In this document: positions 63,022 through 64,000 of the stretch, in pieces
How positions within the stretch are numbered: the first letter of the stretch is position 1
Layout: the number at the start of each line of letters is the position of its first letter
From: Fragum whitleyi
Lineage: Eukaryota; Mollusca; Bivalvia; Cardiida; Cardiidae
NCBI GenBank assembly: GCA_948146395.1
Contig: OX411552.1
Coordinates: 8,194,186 to 8,258,185 of the forward strand
Length of the DNA stretch: 64,000 nucleotides
Direction: 5' to 3'
Program-made: the position numbers and the translations under genes
The notes under the pieces: generated by a model
Told to the model about the DNA's origin: nothing
Seen by the model: the letters and a program-made list of their open reading frames with translations, nothing else
The model's database searches: none

Positions 63022-63340
63022 TATAAGAGCATAGTGAAATTAACTCTAAACTGTCCCTAAATCACTCAAGATGATCACAAACTTCATTCAGAACAAGAAC
63101 TATTTTGGTTCAAACCGTCTTTGATATCATTAGCTGTCGTAATTTTGGGAACTTCCGACTGGTCCGTGAAACACACATCGTGTATTATCATTAAAATGGC
63201 AGAAATGAAATATTATAATATCATTCAAATTAAACGAAATTAGCTTTATTTTATATTTCCCTGCAAACACATCCAAAATCGTTCATTCCTAAACCATCCA
63301 GAATACATCTTCTTATCAATTTCACAATGTTTTTTTACTA
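63022..63340 (+). mobile_element. MITE-1, degenerate copy
   Basis: AGCATAGTGAAATTAACTC to ATCAATTTCACAATGTTTTT, adjacent to the previous copy. Confidence 0.65.
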
Positions 63341-63659
63341 TATTTGCCTACATGTAGCGATGTGTTACAGAAAAAAGTTAATTTAACAAGTTAAATTTGA
63401 GCTAGTGGATTTTTTTGTCATACACACGCGCTTAAATAGTTAAAGAAAACCATTACCTAATATCAATAAGCATTAGCCTGCAAGACAAACAGGGAGTATG
63501 TTATATTTTTCTACAGCGTTTCGGTGGTTATCGTGAAAAACGATTGATTATCATCTGTTCTACTCAACGCCAAACCAGTGAAATAACCAAGAATTAGAAC
63601 GTCATGTTCTTTCATTTCACCATAATTGATGTTATTTAGCCCATGTTACGACGATATTA

Positions 63660-63965
63660 TTTAGCCGAATAAACAAATGAGCCTGTGCAAGACATTTCCA
63701 ACAATTTTGAACGTGCGCAATGCAAAGACTCTGGTCAGCCTGGTCAGCATCCGCACAGTCTGACCAGAGTCTTCACAATGCACTTTGTAGAAAAAGGAGG
63801 TCTCAACTTATCTTTAGACAGTCATACATGCTTATAACCACCATATCTGGCTGTTTGGGCTGCTGAATTTTTATAATGCAGTCGCATGTAAAATTGTTGA
63901 AAATACTACGCATATGCTTAAATCATATTAATGTCACGCCAATGTTACATACTAATCATGTGCAA
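63660..63965. repeat. Dispersed repeat family 5, second copy
   Basis: AATAAACAAATGAGCCTGTG and GTCAGCCTGGTCAGCATCCG. It contains a small GACTCTGGTCAG/CTGACCAGAGTC hairpin. Confidence 0.75.
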
Positions 63966-64000
63966 AATAACCCGTTTTTAAATAATTTATCTTGAAATCT

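Overview
The window is eukaryotic, intron-rich, AT-rich DNA that is most likely from a bivalve mollusc. This is an inference from the transglutaminase gene structure, the tRNA-headed SINEs and the GTCT-cored 'TATGCCCCC' repeats, not from a species match. It holds two neighbouring, same-strand, paralogous protein-glutamine gamma-glutamyltransferase (transglutaminase, TGase) genes. Everything else is transposable elements, their debris, and simple repeats.

Gene A (859-18718, 5' end outside the window) has 13 exons in the window. They join without a frameshift into 606 codons plus a TAA. They cover the end of the N-terminal beta-sandwich, the whole catalytic core (Cys in GQCWVF, His in HVWNE, Asp in GWQAID) and both C-terminal beta-barrels. 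Gene B (35478-62554, 3' end outside the window) has 12 exons giving 595 codons. It runs from its own ATG through a Tyr-rich leader, a PEDPK-repeat linker, the N-terminal sandwich and the catalytic core up to the Ca2+-site region. All shared exons have identical intron phases and several have identical lengths (113, 111 and 104 nt), so the pair arose by tandem duplication. Both keep every catalytic residue and the EVN(G/A)D calcium motif, so both look enzymatically competent.

Layout: 1-858 is intron of gene A with decayed MITEs. 859-18718 is gene A. 18719-35477 is intergenic and contains a degenerate satellite with nuclear-receptor-like half-sites (about 21.5-25.2 kb), a minus-strand LINE tail ending in a (CTTA)n microsatellite, SINEs and many MITEs. 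35478-37574 is the start of gene B, including a decayed tandem array derived from its first coding exon. About 37930-42050 is a LINE with an intact 1178-codon endonuclease/reverse transcriptase ORF, lying between (TTA)n tracts inside intron 2 of gene B. 42990-62554 is the rest of gene B, and 62555-64000 is intron.

The dominant repeat is a roughly 430-bp MITE (here MITE-1) with CAGTTA...TAACTG ends, TA target duplications and a central hairpin of about 60 bp. It is present in about 40 full, partial or foldback copies in both orientations. At least six other small inverted-repeat families are interspersed. Many copies end or begin within 8-60 bp of TGase splice sites.
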